From the NCBI GenBank assembly GCA_026396535.1, contig JAPLWP010000113.1, positions 1 through 8,539 of the forward strand: a DNA stretch of 8,539 nt. Direction: 5' to 3'. The number at the start of each line of letters is the position of its first letter. Positions within the stretch are counted from its first letter, which is position 1. This document shows positions 6,342 to 8,539 of this stretch, piece after piece. The notes under the pieces were generated by a model. It saw only the letters and a list, made by a program, of their open reading frames with translations, had not been told where the DNA came from and did no database searches. A program made the translations under genes and the position numbers. Source of the stretch: Candidatus Magasanikiibacteriota bacterium. GTDB lineage: Bacteria; Patescibacteriota; Patescibacteriia; Magasanikbacterales; GWA2-37-8.

Positions 6342-7670
6342 TTATTTCTTTTCCGTTCTAATAGTTGAACTGTTATTTGTGGTAGTAGCTGGAGACACAA
6401 TCAATCTTATTTCTGGAGTGGACGAGATCGAGGTACTAATAACAACTTTTATATCTTTTGAATCAACGGCGTTCACTACCGGAGATACCGGTACTAGACG
6501 AGCCGCACTCACGATAGTTTTGTCGTAAATCTTTTCAGCTTCTTTGGTCACAGTGTTTACATCTTTCATTGCTTGAACTGCTTGAGCGAGATCACCTTTG
6601 TTTAGAGAATCTACGGCTTTGGCTACGGCTTGATCCGTGGTCACCACTGCAGTTTTTGTTTGAGCCACAGCGACATTGGTGGCAGTAGAAATTTCTGAAA
6701 TTTTTTGAGTAAGAGCGGCCGTTGTAGTAGCGCTGTTAGTCTTGCTAGCAGAGAGATCGGCAGCTTGGGTCTTAGCGGCGTTCACTACATCTTTTATTTT
6801 ATCTACACTCTGACTGGATTGAGCAGCATCGGTAGCGCTGGATTGTAGAGTGGTGTTAATTTCTTTTTTCATATCAGCCACCGAAACACTCACATCCCCT
6901 TCCAAATGTTTGTTTACCATTACTTCTACCGCTTTTACGGAAGCGTCTTTGGCTAGATCTTTTACTTCACTTACTGCTTGCACTGTTTGTACAGCGGCGT
7001 CAGTAGCTGGAGTCGTAGAAGTATTTTGAGCCGCGATACTGAGCAGACTGGTCTTTACTTCTTGTAGAGTATTTTTTACAGAGTCAGTATCTTGCTTTAC
7101 ATCTTTTACCACATCGGCAGAAAGAGTTTTATTTGGATCGTTTTTTACTTCATCCAATTTTTGATTGACGCTGGCGATTTCAATTTTTAAATCATTCACC
7201 GTCCCCTGCGCCTTGGCTTGTTTGCCAGGATCATTACTATTGAGAATCTGTTTGGTTTCATCAGCGCGACGTTTGGCGAACTCCGCGTGTAATTTTGTTT
7301 CAGCTTTGTTGGCACCTACCATCACAGCCATCGCTACCTGAGTTTTTTCAGCGGCGCGTTTGGCTGGATACAACCAATCACCAGGCAATGTATTGTAAGC
7401 GGCATCTACACCGGTAACCCATCCGCTAGTAGCTACGACACTTACTATCAATAAGACTGCCATCGGACGCACTACATTAAAGACCACTGGACGAGGCATA
7501 AAGAGAGCCATCGCATTCCAGACATTTTCGAGATTAATTTTAGAAGGCTGATTACTTACAGTATTTTTTATTTGGGATAGCAAAACGGCGCGGTTGTTTT
7601 TCAACCACGCTGCGCTCGGCTTTATTTCGCCGTGCTTGAGCTGTTTAAGTTGTGAGACTAAAGTTTTCAT
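6342..7670 (-). CDS. DUF5667-like single-pass membrane protein, putative anti-sigma/sensor partner
   Basis: 442 aa. Residues 1-65 form a basic cytoplasmic segment with LKQLKHGEIKPSAAWLKNNR (9-28) leading into LLSQI. That W/NR/LLsQI pattern is one I recall from DUF5667 proteins encoded beside ECF sigma factors in CPR genomes. One membrane helix follows at ~66-88 (PMAVLLIVSVVATSGWV). After it comes the DUF5667-like block YNTLPGDWLYPAKRAAEKTQ (92-111) and a charged helical stretch to ~205 (AETKLHAEFAKRRADE). The rest (~206-442) is Ala/Ser/Thr/Lys-rich, predicted helical or coiled coil, and probably extracytoplasmic. It starts eight bases after the sigma stop codon, so the two are almost certainly co-transcribed and probably translationally coupled; GAG just before the ATG is the only SD-like trace. 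An anti-sigma function is inferred from topology and gene order. There is no visible ZAS zinc motif or known protease-cleavage motif. It ends in ...TIRTEKK before the structured spacer. Confidence 0.82.
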   Translation of the reverse strand: MKTLVSQLKQLKHGEIKPSAAWLKNNRAVLLSQIKNTVSNQPSKINLENVWNAMALFMPRPVVFNVVRPMAVLLIVSVVATSGWVTGVDAAYNTLPGDWLYPAKRAAEKTQVAMAVMVGANKAETKLHAEFAKRRADETKQILNSNDPGKQAKAQGTVNDLKIEIASVNQKLDEVKNDPNKTLSADVVKDVKQDTDSVKNTLQEVKTSLLSIAAQNTSTTPATDAAVQTVQAVSEVKDLAKDASVKAVEVMVNKHLEGDVSVSVADMKKEINTTLQSSATDAAQSSQSVDKIKDVVNAAKTQAADLSASKTNSATTTAALTQKISEISTATNVAVAQTKTAVVTTDQAVAKAVDSLNKGDLAQAVQAMKDVNTVTKEAEKIYDKTIVSAARLVPVSPVVNAVDSKDIKVVISTSISSTPEIRLIVSPATTTNNSSTIRTEKK

Positions 7671-7678
7671 ATCTCAAC

Positions 7679-8239
7679 TTATTTTTTATCTCCCAAAATT
7701 TGTTTTAATTTTTTCAAAGCGCGATGCATAGTGACACGCACGGACAATTGGCTCTTGCCAGTGATCTCTGCGATCTCACTGATATCGAGCTCATCAACAT
7801 ATTTCAGAGTGAGCACTTCTTGATATTCCTGTTTCAATTTTTTTATCGCTTCAACAATTTTTCCGGTTTCCATTTTATTCGCAAGTTGGTGATACCATTT
7901 ACCTTCGTCTCCGACATCGATGTTTTCATCAAGGGTGACTTCTGGTTTGGCAGCACGACTGCGATAAAAATCGATAATACTGTTGCGCGCGATTCTATAC
8001 AGAAGACCGCTGAAACTTTTTATCTCCGGCTGGTCTTCGCTGTTGGGAATTAGAAACTGCCAGGCCTTCAAAAAAACTTCTGAAGTGATATCCTCGGCAT
8101 TCTCATGACTACTAACTTTAAAAAAAACGAAGCGGTAGATTCGTTGTACATATAGATCGTAAAGTTCCGCGTAAGCTTCTGGGTCCTTTTTTGTGAAGAT
8201 CCTATATAATAGGATTTTCTCGGTAAGGAAGTTGCTCAT
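7679..8239 (-). CDS. ECF-type RNA polymerase sigma factor (sigma-24/RpoE-like)
   Basis: 186 aa, normal length for an ECF sigma factor, with only regions 2 and 4. Region 2 spans ~20-95: DPEAYAELYDLYVQRIYRFV (19-38), the NAEDITSEVFLKAW motif (47-60) that contacts core polymerase, and LYRIARNSIIDFYRSR (80-95), the part that binds the -10 element. A linker (~96-125) joins region 4 (~128-183), whose helix-turn-helix IVEAIKKL...LDISEIAEITGKSQLSVRVT and RALKKLKQIL recognises the -35 element. The ATG at 8239 is chosen because it leaves the usual ~20 residues before region 2 and no other start fits. There is no SD sequence. It leads a two-gene unit with the DUF5667-like membrane protein, the standard layout of an ECF sigma and its regulator. 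Its regulon is unknown; its own promoter and the adjacent surface genes are the obvious candidates. Confidence 0.95.
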   Translation of the reverse strand: MSNFLTEKILLYRIFTKKDPEAYAELYDLYVQRIYRFVFFKVSSHENAEDITSEVFLKAWQFLIPNSEDQPEIKSFSGLLYRIARNSIIDFYRSRAAKPEVTLDENIDVGDEGKWYHQLANKMETGKIVEAIKKLKQEYQEVLTLKYVDELDISEIAEITGKSQLSVRVTMHRALKKLKQILGDKK

Positions 8240-8246
8240 TATAGAA

Positions 8247-8272
8247 GACGAAAGAAAGTTAAAATTGTTACA
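8247..8272 (-). promoter_or_regulatory. Candidate ECF-type (autoregulatory) promoter of the sigma gene
   Basis: On the minus strand TGTAAC (8272-8267), 16 bases, then CGTC (8250-8247), then seven bases to the ATG. TGTAAC/TGAAAC with a CGWC/CGTA -10 and a 16-17 bp spacer is the pattern known for Bacillus sigma-X/sigma-W type ECF promoters, and ECF genes often regulate themselves. The predicted start falls at or beside the ATG, so the mRNA would be nearly leaderless. The match is seen directly. Use by this sigma factor is inferred, because binding preferences in this lineage are not known to me. Confidence 0.4.
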
Positions 8273-8327
8273 CTACTGCCTAACTGCCTATATCTATACC
8301 TTTTCCTATCCTGCAAGCGATTTGCAT

Positions 8328-8356
8328 ATATTACCAAAAATCGAACAAACGGTAAA
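8328..8356 (-). promoter_or_regulatory. Possible housekeeping promoter upstream of the sigma gene
   Basis: On the minus strand TTTACC (8356-8351), a 17-base spacer, then TAATAT (8333-8328), each matching the sigma70 consensus at four of six positions. It would start transcription near 8321 and leave a leader of about 80 nt. In AT-rich DNA such matches arise by chance, so this is a weak alternative or addition to the ECF-like promoter. Confidence 0.2.
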
Positions 8357-8361
8357 ATATC

Positions 8362-8375
8362 AGGCTATAGAGCCT
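8362..8375. other. Small inverted repeat (AGGCT-ATAG-AGCCT)
   Basis: A perfect 5-bp stem with a 4-nt loop lies between the right-edge palindrome and the sigma promoter region. On the minus strand it is followed by GATATTTTACC, only a weak T-rich tail, so it could be a modest terminator for leftward transcription entering the window, or an operator. Nearby is an 8-bp direct tandem, ACTGCCTA twice (8275-8290). Nothing coding is seen in 8240-8379. Confidence 0.25.
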
Positions 8376-8379
8376 AGGT

Positions 8380-8539
8380 AGCAAAAATTGTTTTGAAAAC
8401 GCGGAATACGAGGAAATAATTTGTGAGCCAACGAAGCGTGGCTGGCCCTGCTGTTTGAGCCCACAGGCGAGTTCAGGGCCAGAGCTTTGGTGGGTTGCAA
8501 ATTATCCGAGAATTCCAAGTTTGAAAAATAATTTCTGCT
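8380..8539. repeat. Long imperfect inverted repeat / palindromic element reaching the window edge
   Basis: The plus strand from 8380 and the minus strand from 8539 read almost the same: AGCAAAAATT versus AGCAGAAATT, then TTTTgaAAAC versus TTTTtcAAAC, then GGAAT, then ATAATTTG, then CCAACGAAGC versus CCACCAAAGC. Arms are about 8380-8437 and 8483-8539. Inside them is a perfect 9-bp stem, CTGGCCCTG/CAGGGCCAG (8442-8450 with 8474-8482), around a 23-nt tip containing GCC-CACA-GGC. The core is distinctly GC-richer than its surroundings. There is no T tract beside the main stem. A short frame is open across it (8427-8528) but has no plausible start. It may be a REP/MITE-like interspersed element or a structured RNA; the outer end may lie beyond the window. 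Confidence 0.65.

Noticed and set aside
6187..6528. Plus-strand open frame of 113 aa crossing the structured spacer
   Set aside because: Its second half is antisense to the 3' end of the DUF5667-like gene, it has no ribosome site or promoter, and its sequence matches no family I recognise. The open frame is better treated as a property of the spacer.
8427..8528. Plus-strand open frame without ATG across the right-edge palindrome
   Set aside because: About 33 codons between stops, no plausible start, and the DNA is fully explained as an inverted repeat.
1..8539. CRISPR arrays, tRNA/rRNA genes, transposase genes, alternative genetic code
   Set aside because: No regularly spaced repeats, no recognisable tRNA or rRNA sequences and no transposase-like protein were seen. 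All four genes read through cleanly with TGA as a stop, so a TGA-to-glycine recoding is not needed.

Overview
The window reads as a piece of a Candidate Phyla Radiation (Patescibacteria, Parcubacteria-like) chromosome. The case rests on gene content. It has a large secreted, repetitive surface-layer-type protein without SLH domains or an LPXTG anchor, an ECF sigma factor translationally linked to a DUF5667-type membrane protein, and an O-antigen ligase/polymerase-family protein carrying a TPR-like tail. It is AT-rich, uses the standard bacterial code (TGA as stop), and has almost no Shine-Dalgarno sequences. I cannot assign a species.

All four genes lie on the minus strand, so transcription runs right to left. 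At the right end, about 8380-8539 is a long imperfect inverted repeat that reaches the window edge. It is followed by the promoter region of an ECF sigma factor gene (7679-8239), where a TGTAAC-N16-CGTC sequence resembles an ECF-type autoregulatory promoter. Eight bases after the sigma stop begins a single-pass membrane protein with a DUF5667-like domain (6342-7670), probably the anti-sigma or sensor partner. A 215-bp spacer (6127-6341) with several hairpins, two of them mutually exclusive, leads to the 1234-aa surface-layer-like protein (2422-6126). That gene ends at a textbook intrinsic terminator (2348-2383). The T tract and stem of this terminator also supply the -35 box of a promoter for the last gene, the O-antigen ligase/TPR membrane protein (71-2311).

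Read together, the genes suggest a cell-envelope module. The ECF sigma and its membrane partner sense the outside and sit directly upstream of the main surface protein, and a glycan-polymerising or glycan-ligating enzyme lies downstream, possibly to glycosylate the surface layer or build a surface polysaccharide. The regulatory link is inferred from gene order only. The least explained signals are non-coding: the long palindrome at the right edge, the structured leader of the surface-protein gene, and -10 boxes placed exactly six bases before the start codon of two genes, which suggests leaderless mRNAs.
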